DNA from: Candidatus Tisiphia endosymbiont of Dioctria linearis
GTDB lineage: Bacteria; Pseudomonadota; Alphaproteobacteria; Rickettsiales; Rickettsiaceae
Assembly (NCBI RefSeq): GCF_964026545.1
Contig: NZ_OZ032156.1
Coordinates: 434,001-498,000, forward strand
Length of the DNA stretch: 64,000 bases
Direction of reading: 5' to 3'
The position numbers and the translations under genes were made by a program. Position 1 is the stretch's first letter. Each line of letters opens with the position of its first letter. Under the pieces are notes generated by a model that saw nothing but the letters and a program-made list of their open reading frames with translations, had not been told where the DNA came from and did not search any database. Below, piece after piece: positions 8,178 to 17,846 of this stretch.

Positions 8178-9080
8178 ATGCTTAAGTCCTTTATATTATT
8201 ATTAACTATATTATTCCTACAAGGATGTAGCACCTCACCTGTTAATAAGACATTTTTAAACGTCACGGCACAGCAATTACAAAAAGATTACAAACTAAAT
8301 CACGGCACTTTAATTATACAATATAATTTAGCAGCACTAAGTAAAAATGACTGTATTTATGCAAAAAACTTTGGTCTCATTATTAATAATGAAAAATATA
8401 ACAAGGCTTTTTTGCAAAAATTTAAAACTATCGGCTCTAAGAATATTAATAGCCAAGTAATTAATAGCCAGGCAATGATTAAATCAACCAAGATTAAAGA
8501 TTTGTTGCTAAAGTTAAATTATAAGTATAAATTCTTATCTCAAACAGAATTACAACTTGTTCAAAAAGCTAGTAATAAAAATAGTTCTGATAATATTAAG
8601 GAGCTAGGACAATTAGATAAACTAACTGCTACTATTCCTATAATGTTACCACAATATAATGTAAAGGTTACTAGTCATTATGGCATGCGTAAACATCCTA
8701 GGAAAAAACAAAAAAAATTCCATTGCGGAACAGACTTAAAAGGACACAAAAACTCTTCCATTTATGCCTCTGCTGATGGAATAATTACCACCGTAAGGCG
8801 AAAAAGTGCTTATGGAAATTTGATAGAAATAAAACATTCAGATAAATTCATTACTAAATATGCTCACTTAAAAAAAATACACGTAAAAGAAGGAGATATG
8901 GTTATCAAAGGTCAGAGTATTGGAGTGCAAGGTAATAGTGGTAACAGTACAGGAGAGCATTTGCATTTTGAAATTTGCCTCAATAACAAGCATGTTAACC
9001 CATTTGACTTCATATCACATGCTTGCAACTGTAATAGTTATGACTTAATGAAAGAAGTCTATTGCAAGGAGCTACTTTAG
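8178..9080 (+). CDS. M23-family murein endopeptidase lipoprotein
   Basis: A 300-residue envelope protein. The signal MLKSFILLLTILFLQGC ends in a lipobox (LQGC), so it should be a lipoprotein. After a variable region, the C-terminal LytM/M23 domain starts near residue 165: VTSHYGMRKHP, FHCGTDLKG (Zn ligands H and D), ITKYAHLKK and GEHLHFEIC (HxH). All metal ligands are present, so it is probably an active peptidoglycan hydrolase (NlpD/EnvC-like architecture without visible LysM). SD AAGGAG precedes ATG by 6 bp. A MITE begins immediately after the TAG stop. Confidence 0.9.
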   Translation: MLKSFILLLTILFLQGCSTSPVNKTFLNVTAQQLQKDYKLNHGTLIIQYNLAALSKNDCIYAKNFGLIINNEKYNKAFLQKFKTIGSKNINSQVINSQAMIKSTKIKDLLLKLNYKYKFLSQTELQLVQKASNKNSSDNIKELGQLDKLTATIPIMLPQYNVKVTSHYGMRKHPRKKQKKFHCGTDLKGHKNSSIYASADGIITTVRRKSAYGNLIEIKHSDKFITKYAHLKKIHVKEGDMVIKGQSIGVQGNSGNSTGEHLHFEICLNNKHVNPFDFISHACNCNSYDLMKEVYCKELL

Positions 9081-9238
9081 GCTCTGTGAACAAAATTTTA
9101 ATTGTTTAGATTTCGACTCTTTTTAGCTGCAAATTATAAGATTTTTTTGAAATAGAACTAACTATTCCGGCAAAAATCTTATTAATTTTCGCTTAAAAAT
9201 ACTCAAAATCTAAACAATTAAAATTTTGTTCACAGAGC
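9081..9238. mobile_element. 158-bp MITE-like element (IS5-type ends)
   Basis: The terminal inverted repeats GCTCTGTGAACAAAATTTTA / TAAAATTTTGTTCACAGAGC extend inward through an imperfect hairpin containing AAGATTTTT...AAAAATCTT. It has no coding capacity. Flanks are TTAG/CTAG. It is nearly identical to 36289-36445, with a half copy at 27678-27720. The termini resemble the IS5-family ends at 4674 (GTTCTGTTGACAAAATTTT). Confidence 0.85.
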
Positions 9239-9242
9239 CTAG

Positions 9243-9367
9243 TAGCGACGAAGCAATTTCTAACTATTTTCTTGGATTGCTTCGTCGGCTTATGCCTTTT
9301 CGCAATGACATATATGCACCCCAATCGTCATTGCGAGACCATGTAATGGTCGAAGCGATCCATTTTT
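9243..9367. repeat. TCATTGCGAG-type palindromic repeats
   Basis: Two adjacent palindromic units: GACGAAGCAAT ... ATTGCTTCGTCGGCTTATGCC ... CGCAATGACA, and CGTCATTGCGAGACC ... GGTCGAAGCGATCCA. The same family recurs near 10.71, 14.97, 15.60, 55.97 and 56.22 kb. It lies between the convergent M23 and MFS genes. Confidence 0.7.
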
Positions 9368-9404
9368 GATCACTTTCTGGATTAGCTATATTAAGCAAGT
9401 AATG

Positions 9405-10631
9405 CTACAGACTCTTCACCGCCCATATAGTAGCTAAAGTAATCATTGCAATATAAACTCCTATAGATATAGAAGAACTAGTAAAGTGCCAAAGAGCTAT
9501 GCACACTGCAGGAGCAGAGCGTCCAAATATTGGGGTGCCTATAGCGTCACCAATACTAACCAGCATATATTTATCTGAACCATGGAATAGGCTATTAAGC
9601 CAATAATTTAGTGGGCATACGAATAATACCCCTAAGGTAATAATCCATAAGCGGACAAAATTAACATACCATACAGAAGCATCTGTCATATATAACCATA
9701 ATGGTATTATACTAATAAACAGAATGCTAGTGCTTACAAGCATTATATCCACAGGGCGATATTTCTTAATAAAATACCATATTAGTGGAATCATTGCTAC
9801 ATCCATGATTAATAAGAGAGTATTAACACTCATCATCGTTTCCAAAGATATAGATGTGATAAGAGGAACAAAACTATTCATCACTATAAAAGGTATGACA
9901 TATGTCATGTAGGAAAAGCCACTAACTATAGACACCCGTAAAATATTGCATTTATTATTAAATATAATATTCAATATCATATTTAATGTATAAGATTTTT
10001 GTTCTATTGCTTTTTGAGATGTATTGGCATAACGTCTAAGATAGCCTCCTACAATCCCTGTACTTCCTCCTAATATAAAACATAAACGCCAATATTCATG
10101 ATGATTGGAACTAATTAGAATTGCACTGACCAAAGAAGCAATAATAATCCCAAGCATTGTTGATAATTGATATAGAGATGATGCTTTTAGCCCTTGAGTC
10201 TGTACCTTATTTTCTAGAATATATAATTTGGCAATAGAGCTTTCTCCTTCACCAAAAATTCCTAACATCGTTCGAATAATGAGCAACATCAATGGTGAGA
10301 ACCAGCCAATCATTTGATAAGTTGGTATAAATCCTATTAACATAGTGGTAATAGCAACACCTATCAATGAATAGGATAGAGCCATAGTTGCCCCTCGTTT
10401 TTGGGCAATCATACTAAAAATTATTGCCCCAACGGGTCTAGTAATTATTGAAGTTGCTAGCACGCTATAGGTTAAGATCAAAGCAACTATAGGATCATCT
10501 TTGGGAAAAAAGATGATTGATAAAATTGGAGCAAGGAAACTATAAATAGCCGTATCAAAATGATCCAGACTATTACCTATTAAAATTGATAAATCTTTCT
10601 TTTTCATGAGAGACCGTAAAATTTTTGTCAA
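9405..10631 (-). CDS. ProP-like MFS transporter
   Basis: 408 residues with about 12 hydrophobic segments. The N-terminus SILIGNSLDHFDTAIYSFLAPILSIIFFP matches the metabolite:H+ symporter (proline/betaine, ProP) branch of the MFS. RPVGAIIFSMIAQKRGAT, between TM2 and TM3, is the loop motif, and IFGEGESSIAKLYILE corresponds to the helix-5 region. Its predicted role is H+-driven uptake of a small osmolyte or metabolite; Rickettsia genomes carry many such paralogs. It is only distantly similar to the tandem set at 51.4-55.9 kb and slightly shorter. The substrate is unknown. Confidence 0.85.
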   Translation of the reverse strand: MTKILRSLMKKKDLSILIGNSLDHFDTAIYSFLAPILSIIFFPKDDPIVALILTYSVLATSIITRPVGAIIFSMIAQKRGATMALSYSLIGVAITTMLIGFIPTYQMIGWFSPLMLLIIRTMLGIFGEGESSIAKLYILENKVQTQGLKASSLYQLSTMLGIIIASLVSAILISSNHHEYWRLCFILGGSTGIVGGYLRRYANTSQKAIEQKSYTLNMILNIIFNNKCNILRVSIVSGFSYMTYVIPFIVMNSFVPLITSISLETMMSVNTLLLIMDVAMIPLIWYFIKKYRPVDIMLVSTSILFISIIPLWLYMTDASVWYVNFVRLWIITLGVLFVCPLNYWLNSLFHGSDKYMLVSIGDAIGTPIFGRSAPAVCIALWHFTSSSISIGVYIAMITLATIWAVKSL

Positions 10632-10957
10632 AAATTATCTATAGCTAACCCGATTAGTATGTTATCCATAGTAACTGGTGCTATTAGCTAGGAGGCACTT
10701 TGTGCAACACACCGTCATTGCGAGGAGACCATAAGGTCGGTGAAGCAATCCATTTTTGGTTGTTTTTATGGATTGCCGCGTCGCCGCAAAGCGGCTCCTC
10801 GCAATGACACCTATGCACAATGATGGGAGTACTGTGGTCTCGCTAATAAGTGTCTGTGAATTTGGTTTAGTGTTATCATACTAACTCTTTACATAGGTTA
10901 CCATACGTGATAAACACACTTATATACTATTTAATAATTAATTAGGCTATATTTAAA
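10632..10957. other. Intergenic region with palindromic repeat and murE promoter region
   Basis: 10710-10808 holds a TCATTGCGAG-type palindrome (CCGTCATTGCGAGGAGACC ... GGCTCCTCGCAATGACA). The remaining 150 bp before the TTG start of murE should contain its promoter. No gene is supported. Confidence 0.6.
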
Positions 10958-12439
10958 TTGCAAAAAATATTCGATAATAAAATTATCTGTCAGATGAACT
11001 CTTGCAGTTTGTGCTGTGACTCTAGACTAGCTAAAGCTGGTGATATATTCTTTGCGATTAAAGGAGTGGATTCTGATGGTAATAAATTTATTGATGATGC
11101 AATAAATAAAGGGGTGAGATTTATTGTTACAGATGATGCTGAGAGTTTAAACAATCCCAATATTACCGCCAATGATGTACATATAAATCTTGTGAGTGAT
11201 GCACGGTTGGCACTGAGTCAAGCTGCTAATATTCTCTACCCATTATTACCACCATATATGGTAGCTGCTACTGGTACTAACGGTAAAACCTCGGTAGTAT
11301 CATATTGTAGGCAACTATATACATTATTAGGAGTACCAAGCTGTTCTATCGGGACTATTGGCGTAGAATGTGCCAGTGGTTTGGATTTAAGCGTCCAAGA
11401 CATTTTAGACAAATCCCCGGCTCTTACTACTCTTGATCCTATAACTTTTAAACATATTTTACATAAGCTAACTGAGAATAACACAAAATATGTAGCTTTT
11501 GAGGCTTCTAGCCATGGTTTAGATCAACAAAGATTATGTGGTGTAAAAGTAAATGCTGCTTGCTTTACTAGTTTTAGTCAAGATCACCTTGACTATCACC
11601 AAAATATGGATAAGTATCTTTTAGCCAAACTAAAATTATTTACAGATAATTTATTGCCAACAGGAACGGCTGTGTTAAACTCGGAAATAGCACAATTAGA
11701 TTATATTAAACATTATTTACAACAACGTAATATAAAGTTTTTAACAGTGGGTATGAATGGTGATCTGAAAATTATCGACAGCACAATTCCTGGACATAAG
11801 GTTTGTGACTATAAAGGGCAAAAATATAATTTTACTACTGATATAGTTGGTAGTTTTCAAGCTAGCAACTTACTGATTGCTGTTATGATGGTGCATTTGA
11901 CTGGCTTTCCTTTGGAACAAGTTATATCGAAGTTATCGCAAGTTAAAGCAGTTAAAAGGCGTTTAGAGAGAGTAGGTAATAGTAATGTGTTTATCGACTA
12001 TGCTCATACCCCAGATGCTTTGGAAAAAAGCTTACTGGAGTTAAGAAAAATAAAATCAGATAAGGGGTTATTAAAAGTAATTTTTGGTTGTGGTGGTGAT
12101 AGAGATAGCAGTAAAAGACCATTAATGGGGCAAGTTGCGGCGAAAATTGCCGATGAGATTATTATTACTGATGACAATCCAAGAAACGAAGATCCAAAAT
12201 CGATACGGCAGCAAATTATACCAGCTATTATAGCGATCACTAATAGTTTTATAGAAATAAAAAATAGAAAAATAGCAATTACTGAGACGATACATAATTT
12301 ACAAAAAGATGATATTTTGCTAATTGCCGGCAAAGGTCACGAAAATTATCAGATAATCGGTAATAAAAAACTACCCTTTAACGACTTCGATATAGCCAAT
12401 AAAGCTCTACAAAATAAAAATAAACTTATTGACAATTAA
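10958..12439 (+). CDS. murE: UDP-MurNAc-tripeptide ligase (meso-DAP adding)
   Basis: Cytosolic Mur ligase adding meso-diaminopimelate to UDP-MurNAc-L-Ala-D-Glu. The 493 residues are normal. It starts at TTG. Seen: N-terminal FFAIKGVDSDGNKFI, the ATP loop AATGTNGKTSVVSYC (about residue 105), FEASSHGLDQ, FIDYAHTPDALEKSL and TDDNPRNEDP, the DNPR signature of DAP-specific enzymes. It forms a run with murF and mraY, meaning this organism keeps peptidoglycan precursor synthesis. Confidence 0.96.
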   Translation: MQKIFDNKIICQMNSCSLCCDSRLAKAGDIFFAIKGVDSDGNKFIDDAINKGVRFIVTDDAESLNNPNITANDVHINLVSDARLALSQAANILYPLLPPYMVAATGTNGKTSVVSYCRQLYTLLGVPSCSIGTIGVECASGLDLSVQDILDKSPALTTLDPITFKHILHKLTENNTKYVAFEASSHGLDQQRLCGVKVNAACFTSFSQDHLDYHQNMDKYLLAKLKLFTDNLLPTGTAVLNSEIAQLDYIKHYLQQRNIKFLTVGMNGDLKIIDSTIPGHKVCDYKGQKYNFTTDIVGSFQASNLLIAVMMVHLTGFPLEQVISKLSQVKAVKRRLERVGNSNVFIDYAHTPDALEKSLLELRKIKSDKGLLKVIFGCGGDRDSSKRPLMGQVAAKIADEIIITDDNPRNEDPKSIRQQIIPAIIAITNSFIEIKNRKIAITETIHNLQKDDILLIAGKGHENYQIIGNKKLPFNDFDIANKALQNKNKLIDN

Positions 12440-12499
12440 AGCAAATTTGGGGTAAGAATTGTCTTGAATTTGCGTAGTGTATAATATTAAAATAATATA

Positions 12500-13873
12500 A
12501 TGATTTGGTCAGCAAGAGACTTGAGTAATGCATTGAATATAGAGGTACATCCTGATATTCATGGCGGACAAGTTCAATTCAATTCTAATTCCGTTACAGA
12601 TGGTGATTTGTTCATTGCTCTTAAAGGAGCTAATGATGGACATAATTATGCGTTACATGCTCTAGAACGTGGGGCAAATGCGGTAATTATTAGTCAGGAA
12701 ATAACAGGGCTGCCTGATGAAAAAGTAATTATGGTTCCTGATACCTTAACTGCTTTGCATCAGATGGCAGAGTATAAACGGCAAAAATCCCAGGCGAAGT
12801 TTATTGGGGTTACTGGCAGTAGTGGTAAAACTGGAACTAAGGAAGCAATCAAAACTGTACTAAATCACTTTGGCTCTACTTTTGCTAGTCGAGGAAATTT
12901 CAATAACCATCTTGGTGTGCCTATAAATCTTGCTTCTCTACCGGATGATATAGAATATGCTGTTTTTGAAATGGGTATGAATCATCCAGGAGAAATAAGA
13001 ACTCTAACAAAAATGGTTAGACCTGATATATCAGTCATTACTACAATATCAGAAGCTCATCTTGAATTTTTTCAGTCTCAGCTGCATTTGGTTGATGCTA
13101 AATGTGAAATTTTTGAAGGAATGTCAAAAGATGGTATAGCTGTTATAGATTTAGATAGCCCATATTATAACCGAGTTTTACAAAATCTTAAGCAATTATC
13201 GATTAATAATATATATAGTTTTGGCACATCACCATATGCAGATTGTAGCTTAATATCATATGAATATCAACAAATTACCCAACAAGTTCGTTTACGTTAT
13301 TCGATTCATAATACTAAAATAGATATCAAGATTCCCCTTGTACCAGAACATTATGCTAGAAATTATACTATCGCTCTTCAGATGTCAGCCATATTGAACT
13401 TAGATATTAATGTAGCAGCAAGACAATTAAGCAAAATATTATTAATGGATGGTAGGGGTAAGCTAATCAATGCCAAATATCATGGTCAGGACTACCAAAT
13501 TATCTGCGATTATTATAATGCTAATCCAGAATCAGTAAAAGCTGCTTTATTATATCTAAAACAGCTTAGTGGCAAGAAAAAAATTGCTATAATAGGTGAT
13601 ATGTTAGAATTGGGGGACAATTCGATAAAATTCCACAAAGATTTAATACCAGCAATTCTCGATTCTGGTGCTAACAGAGTTTTTTTAGTAGGCAATAATA
13701 CCCAATATATCTATCAATCTTTGCCAGACGAAATAGAAAAAATACATTTTGATAATGTTGATCTGTTAATAGAAAACTTAAGTAAATTACTTAAGGGCAA
13801 TGAATTAATCTTAATAAAAGGGTCAAATAGTACCCAACTTAGTAAAATCATCCAATCTTTTGAGTTACACTAG
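12500..13873 (+). CDS. murF: UDP-MurNAc-tripeptide:D-Ala-D-Ala ligase
   Basis: Adds D-Ala-D-Ala to the UDP-MurNAc-tripeptide in the cytosol. The 457 residues are usual. Seen: [15 protein letters not shown], the ATP loop [15 protein letters not shown] near residue 105, [27 protein letters not shown] and [11 protein letters not shown]. It starts 60 bp after murE and its TAG overlaps the GTG of mraY by one base, so the three genes form one operon. Confidence 0.96.
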   Translation: MIWSARDLSNALNIEVHPDIHGGQVQFNSNSVTDGDLFIALKGANDGHNYALHALERGANAVIISQEITGLPDEKVIMVPDTLTALHQMAEYKRQKSQAKFIGVTGSSGKTGTKEAIKTVLNHFGSTFASRGNFNNHLGVPINLASLPDDIEYAVFEMGMNHPGEIRTLTKMVRPDISVITTISEAHLEFFQSQLHLVDAKCEIFEGMSKDGIAVIDLDSPYYNRVLQNLKQLSINNIYSFGTSPYADCSLISYEYQQITQQVRLRYSIHNTKIDIKIPLVPEHYARNYTIALQMSAILNLDINVAARQLSKILLMDGRGKLINAKYHGQDYQIICDYYNANPESVKAALLYLKQLSGKKKIAIIGDMLELGDNSIKFHKDLIPAILDSGANRVFLVGNNTQYIYQSLPDEIEKIHFDNVDLLIENLSKLLKGNELILIKGSNSTQLSKIIQSFELH

Positions 13874-14958
13874 TGATATACAACCTTCTTGCCCCCTATA
13901 TACATAAGTTGCATGTCGCAAATTTATTCCACTATATTACTTTCCGTATCGGACTTGCCATATTATTTAGTTTGACTATTTCTTTTTTGATAGGACCTAG
14001 GATAATTAGAGCTTTACGAAATTTACAAAAATATGGGCAACCAATTCGTAATGACGGACCAGAAACCCACAAAGCCAAAGTAGGGACACCAACTATGGGC
14101 GGGATAATGATTATCCTCAGCGTTTGTCTTTCTACTCTCTTATTTTCTGACCTTACTAATAAATATATATGGATAGTGTTATTTGTCTTTATTAGCTTTG
14201 GTATACTTGGTTTTATGGATGATTATGCTAAAGTAACAAAAAACCACCATAAAGGAGTTAGTGGTAAGAAGAAATTATTATTTCAGTTTACTATTTGTCT
14301 AATTGCTTGTTTACTGTTAAGGGATGCCAATAATCAAGGAAATAATCTGCTGACTATTCCATTTTTTAAGAATTTGTTGATTGATTTGGGATTGTTTTAC
14401 ATTCCCTTTAGTATGTTTGTTATAGTTGGAGCATCAAATGCGGTGAATCTAACTGATGGTCTTGATGGTCTTGCCATCGTGCCGATTGCTATTACTGCAG
14501 GTTCTTTTACCTTAATTATTTACTTGGTGGGTAATAGTTTCTATGCAAATTATCTGCAAATTATTTATGTACCAAATATTTCTGAATTAACTATCTTCTG
14601 TGCTTCAATTGTTGGTGCTAGCCTAGGATTTTTATGGTTTAATGCCCAGCCAGCAGAAATCTTTATGGGAGATACTGGTAGCCTAAGCCTCGGTGGTGCT
14701 CTTGGTATTGTTAGCGTTATTGCCAAACACGAATTTGTTCTAGCAATTATTGGGGGGCTATTTGTTGTTGAAACCTTATCAGTAATTATTCAAGTATATT
14801 ATTTTAAAGCTACCCGTGGTAAAAGACTTTTCAAAATGGCTCCGTTGCATCACCATTTTGAAAAACATGGCTGGTCAGAGTCAAAAGTTGTGATACGTTT
14901 CTGGATTATAGCTATAATATTTGCTCTAATTGGTTTGTCTTCGCTAAAATTGAGATAG
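13873..14958 (+). CDS. mraY: Phospho-MurNAc-pentapeptide translocase
   Basis: Polytopic membrane enzyme forming lipid I from UDP-MurNAc-pentapeptide and undecaprenyl phosphate. The 361 residues match. The start is GTG overlapping the murF stop (TAGTG). Signatures: [28 protein letters not shown] (Asp pair), [22 protein letters not shown] and [12 protein letters not shown] (HHH motif). The remaining mur/fts genes do not follow; IS debris begins about 35 bp after the stop. Confidence 0.97.
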   Translation: MIYNLLAPYIHKLHVANLFHYITFRIGLAILFSLTISFLIGPRIIRALRNLQKYGQPIRNDGPETHKAKVGTPTMGGIMIILSVCLSTLLFSDLTNKYIWIVLFVFISFGILGFMDDYAKVTKNHHKGVSGKKKLLFQFTICLIACLLLRDANNQGNNLLTIPFFKNLLIDLGLFYIPFSMFVIVGASNAVNLTDGLDGLAIVPIAITAGSFTLIIYLVGNSFYANYLQIIYVPNISELTIFCASIVGASLGFLWFNAQPAEIFMGDTGSLSLGGALGIVSVIAKHEFVLAIIGGLFVVETLSVIIQVYYFKATRGKRLFKMAPLHHHFEKHGWSESKVVIRFWIIAIIFALIGLSSLKLR

Positions 14959-14992
14959 GAATGCGTTTAAAAATCGTCATTGCGAGCTGATG

Positions 14993-15270
14993 TCAATAAG
15001 CGTTGAAAATTGACCCAGTAAGTGCGTCCAATTTTGACCCACTTAAATTACAAAATATTAGCTCTTTTTTTTCATACGGTAACTCTCATTTCCAGTTTAT
15101 ATAATATCGCAATTGTGACAAATTCTATCAAGCAGTGCTGCTGTCATTTTGTTACATCCAAATACTTGAGGCCATTCGGAAAACATAAGGTTGGTGGTAA
15201 TTATGATTGAAGTATTTGAGTGTAGCTTAGATAGCAAATGAAAGATAAGCTGACCACCATTTTTAGAGAG
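14993..15270 (-). mobile_element. IS21 end fragment with istB 3' piece
   Basis: Nearly identical to 4298-4576 (TGTCAATAAGCGTTGAAAAT ... ACCACCATTTTTAGAGA), ending abruptly where IS481 sequence starts. Minus-strand reading gives the IstB C-terminus ([15 protein letters not shown] onward). It is cut at both functional ends and cannot act alone. Confidence 0.85.
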
Positions 15271-15574
15271 GTTTCATAAAACCATGAAAAATGAGTTTTA
15301 TGACACTGCAATGCGTAAAAAAATTTACAATTCACTTTTTGAATTGCAAAAAGATCTTGATACCTGGTTACGTTATTATAATAACGAACGTCCTCATTCT
15401 GGTAAGTATTGTTATGGTAAAACGCCTATGCAAACCTTTAAAGATAGTAAAAAATTAGCGTTTGAAAAAAATAATGATATCTTGTATCTTGAACACTTAT
15501 CTGACAGTCAAAATTTATCTGACAATCTAATAAGTTAATTTATGGGGTCTGTAAGATCAAATCTTGACTTCTAC
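15271..15574 (+). mobile_element. IS481-family 3' fragment
   Basis: Matches the last part of the IS481 copy at 46931-48120, including the terminus ATCAAATCTTGACTTCTACA. The junction to the IS21 piece is direct (GAGA/GGTTTC). The open frame 15284-15538 encodes only the DDE C-terminal end (WLRYYNNERPHSGKYCYGKTPMQTF-like). Confidence 0.88.
15284..15538 (+). pseudogene. IS481 transposase C-terminal remnant
   Basis: 84 residues identical, apart from a few changes, to the C-terminus of the copy at 47226-48083 (NEFYDTAMRKKIYNSLFEL, YYNNERPHSGK). It lacks the HTH and the catalytic aspartates. Confidence 0.88.
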
Positions 15575-15597
15575 ACTTAATTTCGTGGGGATACATC

Positions 15598-15680
15598 AGA
15601 TTGCGAGGAGACCATGAGGTCGACGAAGCAATTTACTCTTTTATGGATTGCCACGCCACCTACGGTGGCTCGCAATGACG
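15598..15680. repeat. TCATTGCGAG-type palindrome
   Basis: ATTGCGAGGAGACCATGAGG ... GGATTGCCACGCC ... GGTGGCTCGCAATGACG. A stub of the same family (CGTCATTGCGAG) sits at 14976-14988 on the other side of the IS debris, so the IS cluster may have landed in or next to such a repeat. Confidence 0.65.
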
Positions 15681-15784
15681 TTTTTTGTACTTTAACTTTT
15701 TTCCGTGAACGCTCACATGACACTTTAAATTGTTTTTCCACGACTTTTAAACTATCCTAAACATAATTCAATATAATATTTTAT

Positions 15785-16516
15785 ATGAAATCATATACTT
15801 TTAAAGAACATTTTTTAGAGTTAAAAGCTAGATTATTACGAATATTTGCTGCATTCATTATTGGTTTTATTATTTGTTATTATTTTAGTAGCAATATATA
15901 TAATATTTTATTAGAACCACTTGCAGAATTAAGTCATGCGAATATAAAAAGAGTGATCTATACTGGTCTTACTGAAGCATTCTTTACTTACATAAAACTT
16001 GCGGCTTTTGTTTCTTTTGTCATGATTATACCAATTATCGCCATAGAATGCTTTCTATTTATAAAACCTGGATTATATTCACACGAGAAAAAATATGCGG
16101 CTTTTATTCTTTTTATGTCTCCTATTTTATTTTGGTGTGGGGGTGTCTTTGTTTTTTACTTTGTTATGCCGCGTGCATGGCAATTTTTTTTGAGCTTTGA
16201 AGATCATAATGTCATTATTCCACTAGTTCTAGAAGCTAGAATTAGCGAATATTTAAACTTAGTAATTCAGTTAATTATTGCATTTGGTGTAGCCTTTCAA
16301 TTGCCTATTATTATGCTAATATTAAATTTATTAAAAATATTAACAGCAAAAGACTTAGTGAACAAGCGAAGATGGTCTATAATAATTATTTTCATTATTG
16401 CTGGTATTTTAACTCCACCGGATGTGCTTAGCCAATTTGCTCTTGCAATACCAATGCTTTTATTATATGAAACTTCAGTTATTATGTGTAAATTTGTAGA
16501 AAACCGAGGAAATTAG
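15785..16516 (+). CDS. tatC: Twin-arginine translocase subunit TatC
   Basis: Six-helix inner-membrane receptor of the Tat protein export system. The 243 residues fit. Signatures: FKEHFLELKARLLRIF at the N-terminus, GLTEAFFTYIKLAAF, FIKPGLYSHEKKYA (the conserved FxxPGL-x-xxE loop), FYFVMPRAWQFF, and RRWSIIIIFIIAGILTPPDVLSQ (the TPPD motif). It abuts serS with no gap (stop at 16516, ATG at 16517), so the two are translationally linked. Confidence 0.97.
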   Translation: MKSYTFKEHFLELKARLLRIFAAFIIGFIICYYFSSNIYNILLEPLAELSHANIKRVIYTGLTEAFFTYIKLAAFVSFVMIIPIIAIECFLFIKPGLYSHEKKYAAFILFMSPILFWCGGVFVFYFVMPRAWQFFLSFEDHNVIIPLVLEARISEYLNLVIQLIIAFGVAFQLPIIMLILNLLKILTAKDLVNKRRWSIIIIFIIAGILTPPDVLSQFALAIPMLLLYETSVIMCKFVENRGN

Positions 16517-17803
16517 ATGTTAGATATAAAATGGATTAGAGAAAATAAACAGGAATTTGATGATTTACTTATCAAAAGGGGAATTCCTCCAATGTCCGAT
16601 AAAATTACTAAACTAGATGAAAGCAAACGTCAACTAACTAATCTTATTCAACAATTCCAGCATGCAAGAAAGAAAAAATCTAGATATTTAGGTAACATGC
16701 CTAACAAGAGTAGTAAGGAATTTGAAGAACTAAAGCGTGATGTGGATCATATAAATGAAAAATTAGAAGAACTGACTCTAAAATTAAATAGTAATCATCA
16801 GCTTAACGATATGCTGGGAGTACTTTCAAATCTTCCTGATGATGACGTGCCATACGGTACTGATGGAAGTATGAATAAGCTGATTAGAACAGTCGGAGAC
16901 ATTACAACAAAACCATCACCATTGTTAGCTAAGCAGCATTTTGAGCTTGGTGAGAGTTTAGGTATGATGGATTTTGTACGTACTGCTAAAATGTCTGGGA
17001 GTAGATTTGTAACTCTCAAAGGAGATTTAGCAAAGCTAGAGCGGGCATTGATTAACTTTATGATTGATATTCATACTGAGGAATTTGGTTTTATTGAGTT
17101 ATCTCCTCCATCTTTAGTACGACCAGTTGCTATGTATAATAGTGGTCAATTGCCAAAATTTGCAGAAGATTCGTTTGAAACGACGAGTAATTACAGGCTA
17201 ATTCCAACAGGCGAAGTACCTCTTGTTAATATGGTATCTGATACTATAATAGCTAGAGAAGAATTACCTATACGTTATGTTGCTTATACCCCTTGTTACA
17301 GATCAGAATCTGGGAGTAGTGGTAAGGATACTAGAGGTATGATACGTATGCATCAATTTGGTAAAGTTGAATTGGTTACAATAACTACTGCAGAAGAATC
17401 TAAATGTGAACATGAATATATAACTAATGCAGCTGAAACCATTCTAAAAAAACTTGATCTACCATATAGAGTTATGTTGCTTTGTACTGGGGATATGGGA
17501 TTTACTGCAAAAAAAACCTATGATCTGGAAGTATGGTTACCAGGTCAAAATACATATCGTGAGATTTCAAGCTGTTCTAATTGTGGAGATTTTCAGGCGA
17601 GAAGGATGAAAGCTAGATATAAAGAATTTGGTAGTAACGAAACTACTTTTGCCCATACGTTGAATGGTTCTGGTTTACCAATTGGTAGAACGATAATCGC
17701 AATTCTAGAAAATTATCAAAATACTGATGGTTCAATAACGGTTCCAGATGTTTTGGTGAGTTATATGGGTGGGTTAGAACGAATTCAGTCCACTAAAAAT
17801 TAA
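16517..17803 (+). CDS. serS: Seryl-tRNA synthetase
   Basis: Class II synthetase that charges tRNA-Ser. The 428 residues are normal. The N-terminal coiled-coil tRNA-binding arm spans roughly residues 27-100 ([20 protein letters not shown]...). Motif 2 is [19 protein letters not shown] and motif 3 is [18 protein letters not shown]; the serine/ATP site FEVWLPGQ-like segment appears as [19 protein letters not shown]. It starts one base after the tatC stop. Confidence 0.97.
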   Translation: MLDIKWIRENKQEFDDLLIKRGIPPMSDKITKLDESKRQLTNLIQQFQHARKKKSRYLGNMPNKSSKEFEELKRDVDHINEKLEELTLKLNSNHQLNDMLGVLSNLPDDDVPYGTDGSMNKLIRTVGDITTKPSPLLAKQHFELGESLGMMDFVRTAKMSGSRFVTLKGDLAKLERALINFMIDIHTEEFGFIELSPPSLVRPVAMYNSGQLPKFAEDSFETTSNYRLIPTGEVPLVNMVSDTIIAREELPIRYVAYTPCYRSESGSSGKDTRGMIRMHQFGKVELVTITTAEESKCEHEYITNAAETILKKLDLPYRVMLLCTGDMGFTAKKTYDLEVWLPGQNTYREISSCSNCGDFQARRMKARYKEFGSNETTFAHTLNGSGLPIGRTIIAILENYQNTDGSITVPDVLVSYMGGLERIQSTKN

Positions 17804-17846
17804 GATAGTTATGCTAAAAACAAAAGAATATATGTAGGTATCACTG

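Noticed and set aside
15022..15210. Plus-strand open frame in the IS21 fragment (also 4317-4517)
   Set aside because: It is the antisense of istB and occurs identically in each IS21 fragment.
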